Positions 1 through 8,099 are shown, counted from the first letter of the stretch. The stretch: DNA of 64,000 nucleotides from Furfurilactobacillus curtus (GCF_045862785.1 NZ_BQXO01000002.1:186001-250000); one strand, 5' to 3'. Notes: generated from the sequence alone by a model not told the origin. A program made the numbers and translations.

Positions 1-2
1 CG

Positions 3-1661
3 TCAGGAATTGATGCAACGACGGGTCCACTTGGGCAAGGATTGGGTATGGCTGTTGGGATGGCGATGGCCGAAAAACACTTAGCAGCGATGGTTAACCG
101 TCCTGGTTATAACGTGATTGACCATTACACCTATGCCATCGTTGGTGACGGGGATCTCATGGAGGGAATTAGTCATGAGGCGATCAATTTAGCTGGGAAT
201 AAAAGCTTAAATAAATTGATTGTATTGTATGATTCTAATGACATTTCTCTCGATGGCCCGTTAGCGTTAAGCGCGACTGATAGCGTTCGTGATCGTTTTA
301 AAGCGGCCCAGTGGGATTACGAAGAGGTGCTTGATGGTAACGATTTGGCGGCAATTAGCCAAGCCTTGATCCATGCAAAGCAAAACGACCGGCCAACGTT
401 AATCGAAGTCAAAACAGTTATTGGTTATGGGACACCCGAAGCCGGCACCAATAAGGTTCATGGTGCAGCACTCGGTGAGGCTAATTTGACCCAAATGCGT
501 CATTTTTATGATTGGTCTTTCCAGCCGTTTGAAATTTCAGATTCAATTTATCAAACTTATCACGATGCAATGCCCGATAAACTGGCACAGTACAATGCTT
601 GGCAAACAATGTTCACCGATTTCACCAACAGATTTCCTGACCAAGCGCAGCGGCTAACAGTGAATACGTTAGACATGGCTGGAGTTACGGTTGACGATCA
701 GAAGTATGCGACACCAACAGCGACGCGAGTGATCAACGCAGATTTGATCCAACAGATCGCCAAACACAATGAAAACTTTTGGGGTGGCGCTGCTGATCTT
801 TCCTCCTCAAACAAGACATTTTTAAGCGACGTTGGGGACTTTACAGCACTGTCACCACAAGGACGCAATATTTTCTTTGGTGTCCGGGAGTTCGGGATGG
901 CCGCTGCGCTTAACGGGATCATGTTACATGGTGGCAGTCGCGTATTCGGTAGCACCTTTTTCGTCTTTAGTGACTATTTGAAGGCCGCGATTCGATTAGC
1001 TGCCATTCAAAAATTGCCGACTACATTTATTTTTACCCACGATTCATTAGCAGTTGGGGAAGATGGACCAACACACGAACCGGTTGAACAACTGGCGGCT
1101 TTGCGAAGCATTCCAAATGTGAATGTATTCCGGCCTGCAGATGCCTCGGAGACGTTGGGGGCATGGCAAACGATCAGTAAAACTAATGACCGGCCTAACG
1201 TTCTCGTTTTGACGCGGCAGAAACTACCTCAATTGAGCTGTGCTAGTGTGGCTAATGTCGAAAAAGGGGCATACGTTATTTCCCCAGCAAAAAGTCAGAC
1301 ACCTGATGGTATTTTAATCGCCACAGGATCTGAAGTTAGTTTGGCAATTGAAGCACAAGCGCAGTTGCGAGATCGATCCTATGATTTGGCAGTTGTCTCC
1401 ATGCCAAGTATGGAGCGATTCCGAGCCCAATCTGTTGAATACCGAGAAAGCGTGTTGCCACCAGATGTATCTCGTCGGATCTCCATTGAAATGGGCAGCG
1501 CCTTTGGCTGGGGTGAATTCACGGGTCTGCATGGCACCAACATTAGTGTCAATGAATTTGGCATGAGTGGCAAAGGACCTGAGGTGGTTAAACAATATGG
1601 GTTCACCGTTTCAACGATTGTTCAAACGTTTGAACGATTATGGCGAGAAACAGAAAATTAA
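3..1661 (+). CDS. tkt: Transketolase, 5'-truncated by window edge
   Basis: Thiamine-diphosphate enzyme of the pentose phosphate pathway that transfers two-carbon ketol units between sugar phosphates in the cytoplasm. The frame is open from base 3, and the first visible residues are the ATTGPLGQG loop, so the gene begins upstream and about 110 residues are missing; 552 are present. The ThDP motif starts at GDGDLMEG and ends near the Asn of YDSND. The catalytic Glu lies in REFGMAAA, and the cofactor/substrate histidine region is THDSLAVGEDGPTHEP, typical of transketolase rather than DXP synthase. The C-terminal domain is complete. The gene converges on the ABC permease gene at 1799. Confidence 0.95.
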   Translation, partial: SGIDATTGPLGQGLGMAVGMAMAEKHLAAMVNRPGYNVIDHYTYAIVGDGDLMEGISHEAINLAGNKSLNKLIVLYDSNDISLDGPLALSATDSVRDRFKAAQWDYEEVLDGNDLAAISQALIHAKQNDRPTLIEVKTVIGYGTPEAGTNKVHGAALGEANLTQMRHFYDWSFQPFEISDSIYQTYHDAMPDKLAQYNAWQTMFTDFTNRFPDQAQRLTVNTLDMAGVTVDDQKYATPTATRVINADLIQQIAKHNENFWGGAADLSSSNKTFLSDVGDFTALSPQGRNIFFGVREFGMAAALNGIMLHGGSRVFGSTFFVFSDYLKAAIRLAAIQKLPTTFIFTHDSLAVGEDGPTHEPVEQLAALRSIPNVNVFRPADASETLGAWQTISKTNDRPNVLVLTRQKLPQLSCASVANVEKGAYVISPAKSQTPDGILIATGSEVSLAIEAQAQLRDRSYDLAVVSMPSMERFRAQSVEYRESVLPPDVSRRISIEMGSAFGWGEFTGLHGTNISVNEFGMSGKGPEVVKQYGFTVSTIVQTFERLWRETEN

Positions 1662-1682
1662 CAAGTGAATTTGGTTTAAGAC

Positions 1683-1758
1683 AAATAAACGCGGGATATA
1701 AGTTGATAAGTGACCAGCATTAAGCTGCCATCGCTTGGCTTACGTCCTGCGTTTATTT
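1683..1758 (+). terminator. Inverted repeat after tkt
   Basis: The arms AAATAAACGC (1683-1692) and GCGTTTATTT (1749-1758) are perfectly complementary and extend a few bases with one mismatch, around a loop of about 56 bases that itself contains short complementary stretches. It lies just after the transketolase stop, so it is a likely terminator, although there is no clean T-run. Confidence 0.45.
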
Positions 1759-1765
1759 AGATTGG

Positions 1766-1787
1766 CAATACGATATATATCGTATTG
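1766..1787. repeat. 22-bp perfect AT-rich palindrome
   Basis: Half-site CAATACGATAT is followed directly by its reverse complement ATATCGTATTG, with no spacer. It lies between the convergent ends of tkt and the ABC permease gene. It could be part of a bidirectional terminator or a protein-binding site; the sequence alone does not decide. Confidence 0.6.
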
Positions 1788-1798
1788 GGCGCCAACAT

Positions 1799-2506
1799 TT
1801 AATTGTTTGTCGATACTGCCAAACGTTTTTCTAGCCATGCTTGACCTGCTGTGAGTCCAGAGCAACAGGCCCAATAAATGAGCGCGACTAATAAATAGAC
1901 GGTCATGTAATCAAACTGTTTGCCGCCTTCAATCTTAGCGCGCATGAACATTTCCGAAACAGTGACCATGGCAGCCAGTGAGGTGCCTTTAAACATGTCT
2001 AAAAGGATGTTTCCTAGTGCAGGAATGGCGATCCGAAAGGCCTGAGGTAAGATAACGTAGCGAATCGCCTTGGTGTAAGAGAAGCCTAATGAATAACTAG
2101 CTGACCACTGACCAGCGGCAACACCCATAAAGGCCGACCGGAAAACTTCGGAAACGAATGCAGCGGCGTTTAAAATGAAAGCAATTGCGGCCGCTACGAA
2201 GGCGTTTAGCTGAATACCAGCGTATGGTAAGCCAAAGTATAGAATGAATAGGAGGACCAACGCTGGCACACCACGCATAAAGGAAATGTAGGTGCGCGTT
2301 AACCAATGAATGATCCGCCGTGAACTGAGTTGGCCCAACGTTAAAATGAGTCCCCAAATAAGCGCACCGATAAAACTGACCGCTGTTAACTCAATGGTTA
2401 GTGGTAGCCCACCTAAAATAAAAGGTAACGCGTGCCAAGCAAAACGGGCATTAAAAAAATTAGGGATGGTTAGCCAGGATAGTAATTGATTCATGAGCGA
2501 ACTCAC
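1799..2506 (-). CDS. Amino-acid ABC transporter permease
   Basis: Membrane subunit of a polar amino-acid importer of the HisM/GlnP type, 235 residues. It has about five hydrophobic segments, an N-terminal His/Glu/Gln permease motif (LTIELTAVSFIGALIWG), and the cytoplasmic EAA-like loop around FRSAFMGVAAGQWSASYSLG that docks the ATPase. The start codon overlaps the stop of the upstream binding-protein gene by 4 bases (ATGA), showing translational coupling. No ATPase gene is adjacent, so the ATP-hydrolysing subunit must be encoded elsewhere or shared. Confidence 0.88.
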   Translation of the reverse strand: MSSLMNQLLSWLTIPNFFNARFAWHALPFILGGLPLTIELTAVSFIGALIWGLILTLGQLSSRRIIHWLTRTYISFMRGVPALVLLFILYFGLPYAGIQLNAFVAAAIAFILNAAAFVSEVFRSAFMGVAAGQWSASYSLGFSYTKAIRYVILPQAFRIAIPALGNILLDMFKGTSLAAMVTVSEMFMRAKIEGGKQFDYMTVYLLVALIYWACCSGLTAGQAWLEKRLAVSTNN

Positions 2507-3369
2507 TTAATCTTGATGTAGGTTGTTTTAACGGTTGGACGTTTAGAGACATTTTGACCACCGTAAAATTTTTTAGATAGCTTAGCAATCGTGCCATCAG
2601 CTTTCAGCTTTTTGATTTCACGATTAACTTCTTTTTGTAACTTTGAGTTACTCTTTTTCATCAAAATACCCGTACCATTTTTATCATCTTGTGTGGTGAA
2701 ATAAAGGTTCTTCGGGATGGTTAATGGTAAGTTTGGCAAGGCTTTTAGGGCCATGGACTGAAGGTAATAATCATTTAAAATCACATCAGTACGACCATTG
2801 GCAACATCACGAAGATAGACGTCATTAGAGACATTATCGTAATTGACCTGTTTGGCACCCAATTGACTGGCCAGTTTTTGATAATTTGTGCCGGCTTCCC
2901 CAGCGGCCTTTTTTCCCTTAAGATCAGCAAAGCGATGGATGCCTGAGTCGTCATCTTTTCGTACAATCATGCTATCAAAGCTATATTTATAAGGGGTCGA
3001 TAGTGCGAACTGCTTCTCACGCTGTTTGCTGATGCCGAAATCGTTGGCGGCCATTTGAACAGTGCCGTTATTAACGGCCGTCAGCATCCCATCAACGTCC
3101 ATTTCCTTGAATTTAACTTGTTTATGTAGTCCTTTAGCAACGGCCTTAACGACGGCAACGTCGTATCCGGTCAATGCACTGCCTTTACTTTCGTGATATG
3201 AAGTTGGATATAAGGTACCTGAAGTGGCGACCGTCCATGTTTTTTGGGTTGCGACCTTGTCATTTGTTGTCGCTGCTGACTTACCACAACCGGTGAGAAC
3301 AAACACTAGCAATAATGAACCGATCAATAATAAACCATGAATTGTCCTTAATCTGCGTCGCTGAATCAC
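2503..3369 (-). CDS. Amino-acid ABC transporter substrate-binding lipoprotein
   Basis: Extracellular solute-binding protein, family 3, 288 residues. It begins with a short basic stretch, a hydrophobic segment and the lipobox LTGC, so Cys28 should be lipidated and anchor it to the outer face of the membrane. The mature part has the two-lobe pattern of polar amino-acid binders (GYDVAVVKAVAKGL; LKGKKAAGEAGTNY; VNREIKKLKADGTIAKLSKKFYG). It is the first gene of a two-gene operon with the permease. The ligand cannot be read from sequence; cystine, glutamine or histidine types are all possible. A strong GGGAG ribosome-binding site precedes the start. Confidence 0.9.
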   Translation of the reverse strand: MIQRRRLRTIHGLLLIGSLLLVFVLTGCGKSAATTNDKVATQKTWTVATSGTLYPTSYHESKGSALTGYDVAVVKAVAKGLHKQVKFKEMDVDGMLTAVNNGTVQMAANDFGISKQREKQFALSTPYKYSFDSMIVRKDDDSGIHRFADLKGKKAAGEAGTNYQKLASQLGAKQVNYDNVSNDVYLRDVANGRTDVILNDYYLQSMALKALPNLPLTIPKNLYFTTQDDKNGTGILMKKSNSKLQKEVNREIKKLKADGTIAKLSKKFYGGQNVSKRPTVKTTYIKIK

Positions 3370-3425
3370 AAATAAAACTCCCTTTCAGAATAAGATGGGT
3401 TAAGCATAGACTTTATTGTGAAAAA

Positions 3426-3446
3426 TGTAAACGCCTTCTTTTTACA
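3426..3446 (-). promoter_or_regulatory. Inverted repeat upstream of amino-acid ABC operon
   Basis: TGTAAA and TTTACA arms separated by 9 bases, about 60 bases upstream of the binding-protein start. The left part (ATGTAAACGC) also resembles half of a catabolite-responsive element, but the other half departs from consensus. It may be an operator for the transporter operon. Confidence 0.3.
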
Positions 3447-3595
3447 TCTTAATCCCTATAAATCAAAATGTTAGTAATGCGGATTATCTTGTTTTCACAA
3501 GCGGTTTTATAACAAATCGTTAGATGACGTGACAGTTTGTTTCAATTAATGAACTGGGGACGCGTGGTATAGTATTCATTATCAATGAAAATCGG

Positions 3596-4822
3596 GTGGC
3601 GAACGAAATGCAACATAAGCAAATGGCACAATGGCAAAAAAATATGTACGCACTATGGATCGGTAACTTTGTAACCGGTGCAGGTGCTAGCATGAGCTTG
3701 CCATTTTTGCCATTATTTATTAGTCAGATGGGTCACTATCCAAAATGGGAGTTAACGCTTTATGCAGGACTAGCTTTTTCGGTCACGTTTTTAAGTCAAG
3801 CTGTTGTTTCGCCGTTATGGGGTAAATTGGCCGACCGAACTGGCCGTAAACCGATGCTCCTGCGAGCGGCCGTGGGAATGACGATTACCGCAACCCTCAC
3901 TGGATTTTCAACTAATGTTTGGATTTTAATTGGGCTGCGTTTAATTCAGGGGGCGTTTTCCGGTTATGTTAACAATGCCTATGCGCTAATTGCTAGCGAG
4001 GTGCCAATGGAACAAAGTGGCAAGACAATGGGCACATTGACGACTGGCTCAGTAGGTGGTCAACTGATTGGCCCAATTATTGGCGGATATATCGCTGGAT
4101 TATTTGGGTTTCGAATTCCCTTTTTTATCTTTGGCTTACTAATGTTAATCGCCTCAGTCGTCACTGGTCTGTTTGTAAAGGAAGACTTTGTGCCGGCCGA
4201 TCCAAGAAAGGCCGGGGCGAAAGCCAGTGCTTTTGCTGGGATCAAACATGTCCGAATCGTGTGGGCAATGATCGTTTCCTCGATGCTCATTCAAGGGGCG
4301 ACGACCTCCATTAATCCGATTATCAGTCTATTTGTTAAGGAACTCATGCATGCGCAAGGAAATATTGCCTTGGCCAGTGGGGTAATTGCGGCCTTGCCAG
4401 GGATTGCGACGCTTATTGCTGCGCCACGACTGGGGGCTTTGGGCGATCGCATTGGTCCGCAACGGGTATTGGTGGCCGGTTTGATTTTTTGTGGGTGTGT
4501 TTTCTTGCCGATGTTCTTTGTAACAACGGTAATGATGTTAGGAATTCTCCGCTTTTTGGTAGGCATTTCCGATGCCGCTTTATTGCCAGTGACACAAACG
4601 GTGATGACGCTCAATACACCACAAGAAGCGGTTAGTCGAATCTTTAGCTACAATCAGTCAGCACAAGCTATCGGTTCGGTAATTGGGCCAATGCTAGCTT
4701 CTGGAGTAGCCGGAGTTTTAGATTATCGATATGTATTTTTGATGACGACTGGGTTAGTTTTAATTAATCTGGCAGTGGTGGTGTGGGCCTATCGAACCGA
4801 TCCAGTGGCGTCAGTTAATTGA
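3596..4822 (+). CDS. MFS multidrug efflux transporter (DHA1 type)
   Basis: Proton-driven exporter of 408 residues with 12 predicted membrane helices. The MFS signature GKLADRTGRKP lies in the loop after helix 2, and the antiporter-type motif GSVGGQLIGPIIGGYIAG in helix 5 marks it as a drug/proton antiporter of the PmrA/MdtG kind. The longest frame opens at GTG 3596; an ATG four codons later (3608) is equally possible because the Shine-Dalgarno is weak for both. It stands alone, and the substrate cannot be predicted. Confidence 0.85.
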   Translation: MANEMQHKQMAQWQKNMYALWIGNFVTGAGASMSLPFLPLFISQMGHYPKWELTLYAGLAFSVTFLSQAVVSPLWGKLADRTGRKPMLLRAAVGMTITATLTGFSTNVWILIGLRLIQGAFSGYVNNAYALIASEVPMEQSGKTMGTLTTGSVGGQLIGPIIGGYIAGLFGFRIPFFIFGLLMLIASVVTGLFVKEDFVPADPRKAGAKASAFAGIKHVRIVWAMIVSSMLIQGATTSINPIISLFVKELMHAQGNIALASGVIAALPGIATLIAAPRLGALGDRIGPQRVLVAGLIFCGCVFLPMFFVTTVMMLGILRFLVGISDAALLPVTQTVMTLNTPQEAVSRIFSYNQSAQAIGSVIGPMLASGVAGVLDYRYVFLMTTGLVLINLAVVVWAYRTDPVASVN

Positions 4823-4835
4823 TTGAGATAAAGAG

Positions 4836-5048
4836 ATGTCTTGTAGGATTTGTGGGTGGGATATACGTCGGGAACTTCGCTTTAAGCGAGGTGCACACGA
4901 GGTATATCCCATCTTTTTGCCTGAGCCAGTCTGGCATGGGCTCGAGCAACAATGGACGATTGAAGTTAATGAGAATAAAACTGTGGTGTCGGGATTTCAT
5001 GTACCAGACAGTTATTTTCGAAGTGACTTTGTTTCTCGACAAACTTGA
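4836..5048 (+). CDS. Small hypothetical protein, doubtful
   Basis: A possible 70-residue protein starting 13 bases after the MFS stop, with a CRIC pair near the N-terminus and a mixed polar composition that reads like a folded protein rather than random sequence. The ribosome-binding site is poor (GAGATAAAGAG), and two other frames are also open across the stretch. I do not recognise it. It may be a decayed or minor gene co-transcribed with the exporter. Confidence 0.35.
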   Translation: MSCRICGWDIRRELRFKRGAHEVYPIFLPEPVWHGLEQQWTIEVNENKTVVSGFHVPDSYFRSDFVSRQT

Positions 5049-5121
5049 TAAGTTTTTCTAAAGCGGTTTTGATGGAAAAACTAGTATAGCAACCAATGGT
5101 GAATTAAAAGACCGTAACATG

Positions 5122-5138
5122 TGTCATAAAAGCTAACA
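5122..5138. promoter_or_regulatory. GlnR/TnrA-type box upstream of amtB
   Basis: TGTCATAAAAGCTAACA fits the Firmicute nitrogen box TGTNAN7TNACA at every fixed position. It is centred about 37 bases upstream of the amtB -35 element, where a GlnR-family regulator could act. The assignment rests on consensus match and on the nitrogen role of the downstream gene. Confidence 0.7.
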
Positions 5139-5166
5139 TTCACCTATACCAATTAGAGAATTTACC

Positions 5167-5195
5167 TTTACAGGTCGCAAAGCGACTTCTATACT
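5167..5195 (+). promoter_or_regulatory. amtB promoter with embedded inverted repeat
   Basis: The -35 TTTACA (5167-5172) and -10 TATACT (5190-5195) are separated by exactly 17 bases. The spacer contains the perfect inverted repeat GTCGC-AAA-GCGAC (5174-5186), a possible second operator. Transcription should start near 5202, ahead of the amtB ribosome-binding site. Confidence 0.65.
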
Positions 5196-5236
5196 GCTCA
5201 ACCATAGGCAAAGAGAGATTAGAAAAGGGTGGTTAG

Positions 5237-6559
5237 ATGAATGCAGCCAACACGGCCTTTATGGCCTTAGCAACCATTTTAGTGTTATTCATGACGCCGG
5301 GATTAGCCTTTTACTATGGCGGATTAGTCAGCAAACGTAATGTTGTGAATACGATGCTATCCGTATTTGTTATCTGTGGAATCGCAATCTTATTATTTAT
5401 TGTCGTGGGCTATGAATTGGCGTTCAACGGTGACCTTGCTGGTGTGATTGGACACGTCAATCACTTCTTTCTACATGGCGTATCTTTAACTAAGCTCACC
5501 GCGACCGGAATTCCAGAAGGGTTATACTTCCTCTTTGAAATGATGTTTGCCATCATTACGCCAGCCCTATTTGTTGGTGCGGTAGTCGGTCGAATTCGCT
5601 TTAACTTTCTTCTTGCTTTTATCATCTGCTGGAGCTTATTGGTTTATTACCCAATGGTGCATCTAGTCTGGAGTACACATGGGTGGTTAGCTCGCTTAGG
5701 AGTGCTTGATTTTGCTGGTGGTACGGTTGTCCATATTAATGCCGGGGTCACAGCTTATGTCTTGTCGGCTTTTTTAGGACGTCGACTAAAAACGACTCAA
5801 TCAACAGATGAGTCGCATCCGTACAATTTGCCGTGGGTATTGTGTGGAACAGCGATTTTATGGGTTGGCTGGTATGGGTTCAATGCAGGTAGCGCATTAG
5901 CCATTAATCAGATAGCTGTGACCGCCATGCTAACGACAACTGTGGCAACTGCGAGCGCAATGGTTGTGTGGCTGATACTTGAAATGACATTGCGAGGTAA
6001 AGTATCGCTCCCCGGAATTTGTACGGGAACATTGTGTGGTCTGGTAGGGATCACGCCGGCAGCTGGCTATGTTACGGTGGCTGGGGCCTTTTGGATCGGG
6101 ATGTTGGCCACGCTAGCTAGTTATGGATTTGTCCATTATTTAAAGGCTAAAATTGGGATTGATGATGTGTTAGATGCTTTTGGATGCCATGGCGTTGCTG
6201 GTATTACCGGTTCAATTTTAACTGGTGTTTTTGCCACTCGGCAGGTCAATCATTCAATTTTGCGCAACGGGTTATTATATGGTGGTGGTTGGCAGCTATT
6301 TGGTCGTCAGTTGATAGGCACTGGGTTGACAGTTGTCATAGTTGCAGTGGCGAGCACGGTAGTCGTGATGGGTTTGCGACTGGTTATTTCAATGCGAGTA
6401 TCACCCGCGGCCGAACGTCTGGGCCTAGATGAGAGTGAACATGGTGAACATGTTGACGATAGTGAAAATTCAATGCGTGAAATTGCCCAACATCAAACGG
6501 AATTCGCTGGTCAATTAGCCCGGTTGAACACAGAACCTAATCATGATTCGGACGATTAA
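5237..6559 (+). CDS. amtB: Ammonium transporter
   Basis: Amt/MEP/Rh family channel of 440 residues with about 11 membrane helices that conducts ammonia/ammonium across the cytoplasmic membrane. Pore residues are visible: Asp158 and His166 in DFAGGTVVHINAG, and the second twin histidine His318 in AFGCHGVAGITG. The polar C-terminal tail (about 390-440) is the site where a PII protein normally docks, but no glnK gene follows. Regulation by a GlnR-type box and a clear promoter is indicated upstream. The last 23 bases overlap the 3' end of the convergent gene at 6537. Confidence 0.95.
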   Translation: MNAANTAFMALATILVLFMTPGLAFYYGGLVSKRNVVNTMLSVFVICGIAILLFIVVGYELAFNGDLAGVIGHVNHFFLHGVSLTKLTATGIPEGLYFLFEMMFAIITPALFVGAVVGRIRFNFLLAFIICWSLLVYYPMVHLVWSTHGWLARLGVLDFAGGTVVHINAGVTAYVLSAFLGRRLKTTQSTDESHPYNLPWVLCGTAILWVGWYGFNAGSALAINQIAVTAMLTTTVATASAMVVWLILEMTLRGKVSLPGICTGTLCGLVGITPAAGYVTVAGAFWIGMLATLASYGFVHYLKAKIGIDDVLDAFGCHGVAGITGSILTGVFATRQVNHSILRNGLLYGGGWQLFGRQLIGTGLTVVIVAVASTVVVMGLRLVISMRVSPAAERLGLDESEHGEHVDDSENSMREIAQHQTEFAGQLARLNTEPNHDSDD

Positions 6560-7124
6560 GTTCTTCTTCCACCCGCCGTTCAGGAATAAACCAAATGAGG
6601 ATGGCTAAGAAGGTACTGATTAAAATCATCGGTGACCACCAAAAGCCGATTCCAATTCCGATCAGTGGAATGAGAATGTAAGTCGTAATTTTACCAGGCC
6701 GTGAGATGGCGTAGCGCAATTTCTTGTTTTCAGGATCTGCTAAAACCAAGGTCCACTCTAAGGCAAAGTAGCCAATGGACAACAAAATGAAGACGACACC
6801 GTAAAAAAGTTCGGCCGGGAAAGCGTTGAAGTGTTCATCCACGAATTTACTGGCATACGGGAAAAATGAGGCGCTGAACAGCATGAACCCATTGGCCCAC
6901 AAGACACTACCGTTAATTCTGCGAACAAGTTGGAAAATGTGATGTTGATTATTCCACATCACCAGCAAGGCGATAAATGAAATAAAATAGGCGATAAAAC
7001 TTTGCTTTAATGCCCAAATTGCGGCCCAAGTTGCTGCGTCGGGTTGCTTAAGTTCTAAGACCAAAATAGTCATAGCAATGGCAAGAACTGCGTCTGTAAA
7101 CGCGGTTAAACGTTCCTTATTCAA
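6537..7124 (-). CDS. TMEM175-like (DUF1211) membrane protein
   Basis: 195-residue integral membrane protein with about six helices. It opens with ERLTAFTDAVLAIAMTILVLEL, the bacterial TMEM175/DUF1211 helix-1 motif, here FTD rather than the usual FSD. Family members studied so far are tetrameric potassium-permeable channels. The start has a ribosome-binding site, and the last codons overlap the amtB 3' end on the other strand. A second, larger family member is encoded at 47365. Channel function here is inferred from family. Confidence 0.8.
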   Translation of the reverse strand: MNKERLTAFTDAVLAIAMTILVLELKQPDAATWAAIWALKQSFIAYFISFIALLVMWNNQHHIFQLVRRINGSVLWANGFMLFSASFFPYASKFVDEHFNAFPAELFYGVVFILLSIGYFALEWTLVLADPENKKLRYAISRPGKITTYILIPLIGIGIGFWWSPMILISTFLAILIWFIPERRVEEELNRPNHD

Positions 7125-7203
7125 TTTTAACTGCCTCCAATTTGATTTTTGAATTTATTATGACATAACTTATAGGACGGATTGCTGTCTAGGATGTTTC
7201 CAT

Positions 7204-7245
7204 AAAAAAATGCTGACTTGAGCACCTTCAGGCACGAAATCAGCA
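7204..7245 (-). terminator. Terminator for the gene at 7278
   Basis: Reading leftwards, TGCTGA (7240-7245 complement) pairs with TCAGCA (7211-7216 complement), with partial pairing inside, and is followed by seven Ts on the minus strand. Confidence 0.65.
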
Positions 7246-7277
7246 GGGTGAATCTTAATTGTTATTAAGCTTAAAAT

Positions 7278-7640
7278 TTATTTTTTCCAGTGCGCTTCGT
7301 CAATCTGCACTAGAAATTCAAAATCAGGATTAAGTTGAACCGAGACGATTTGTTGGTCATTAACTAGACCAATTTTACTGAAAAAGTCGTGTTTCACTGG
7401 TCCATCACCAAGATCGTAAGTCGTGCTGGTCTGACTGATGTGATCGATGACCGTAGTTAACAGTTGGTTAAAGTCGGTTGTAGTACCGCCAGTTAACCAT
7501 TGCAGTTCGTCATAGTTAAAAACAACAGAAGTGGTTCGTAAGTGGTGCATTCGCGTCAAAATCGCAAAAAAGAGATTCAACTCATTTTTTGATAAATTGG
7601 CAAACGCTACCCCCTCAATGTGCATGTCATTATTTGCCAT
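7278..7640 (-). CDS. Rep_3-like N-terminal winged-helix protein
   Basis: 120-residue soluble protein. The segment LSKNELNLFFAILTRMHHLRT followed by VVFNYDELQWL resembles the first winged-helix domain of Rep_3/RepB plasmid replication initiators, which carry a second winged helix for origin binding; that second domain is absent here. The start at 7640 is chosen over the longer frame because AAAGGAG lies at good spacing before it. The gene stands alone with its own terminator. It may be a domesticated initiator fragment with a regulatory or DNA-binding role. The fold call is by motif recognition only. Confidence 0.6.
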   Translation of the reverse strand: MANNDMHIEGVAFANLSKNELNLFFAILTRMHHLRTTSVVFNYDELQWLTGGTTTDFNQLLTTVIDHISQTSTTYDLGDGPVKHDFFSKIGLVNDQQIVSVQLNPDFEFLVQIDEAHWKK

Positions 7641-7844
7641 AATTACAGCTCCTTTCAAACATCTGCATTGCCATACTGTTACCATACGCTAGCCTAGTCG
7701 TTTTAATCAATTATTTATGACCATAATCGGTAATTATAAAGTTTTGCCATGCTTTGAGCACGATTACTGACGAATTGCCGTTTGAACCTGTATAATTACT
7801 TTTGTTGACTAGAACTCTGACAAGACTGAAGGAGTGAGCCACAA

Positions 7845-7991
7845 ATGAGTAAGAGTAATGAACCACATAAACGCATCGACTTTGATAGTCCGAAGATGGA
7901 TTGGGTTGTGGATCAGTTGTTTACTGATCCAACGGACAGTGAGACGAGTACCCCGCACAGTTTTGAAATTTGGATTAGTCCAGAAAAATAA
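7845..7991 (+). CDS. 48-residue acidic protein, unknown function
   Basis: Short frame with a good Shine-Dalgarno (GAAGGAG, 11 bases before ATG), a TATAAT box at 7791-7796 and a strong terminator downstream, so it looks like an independent transcription unit. The product is hydrophilic and acidic, begins MSKSNEPHKRIDFDS and ends EIWISPEK, with no membrane segment or known motif. It lies directly before the parS site, whose first base is four bases after the stop codon. I do not recognise it. Confidence 0.6.
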   Translation: MSKSNEPHKRIDFDSPKMDWVVDQLFTDPTDSETSTPHSFEIWISPEK

Positions 7992-7995
7992 TGCG

Positions 7996-8011
7996 TGTTT
8001 CACGTGAAACA
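7996..8011. other. parS centromere site (ParB/Spo0J binding)
   Basis: TGTTTCACGTGAAACA is a perfect 16-bp palindrome and an exact match to the parS consensus TGTTNCACGTGAAACA bound by ParB/Spo0J. It is intergenic, between the 48-residue protein gene and its terminator. In Firmicutes such sites cluster around the replication origin and load the CTPase ParB clamp and SMC. Confidence 0.88.
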
Positions 8012-8055
8012 AGTTTCGATTAAACAGGCAATAGCATGCTGATTGGTAAGGAATA

Positions 8056-8099
8056 CCAACAAAAAATGGCCATCTCAAGGGATGGCCATTTTTTGTTGG
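8056..8099. terminator. Bidirectional terminator
   Basis: A perfect 19-bp stem (8056-8074 with 8081-8099) around a 6-base loop, with A-run and T-run arms. It serves the small plus-strand gene at 7845 and the minus-strand gene ending at 8165. Confidence 0.85.

Noticed and set aside
698..955. Long minus-strand frame inside transketolase, and similar opposite-strand frames in other genes
   Set aside because: They lie wholly within strongly supported genes on the other strand and lack ribosome-binding sites.
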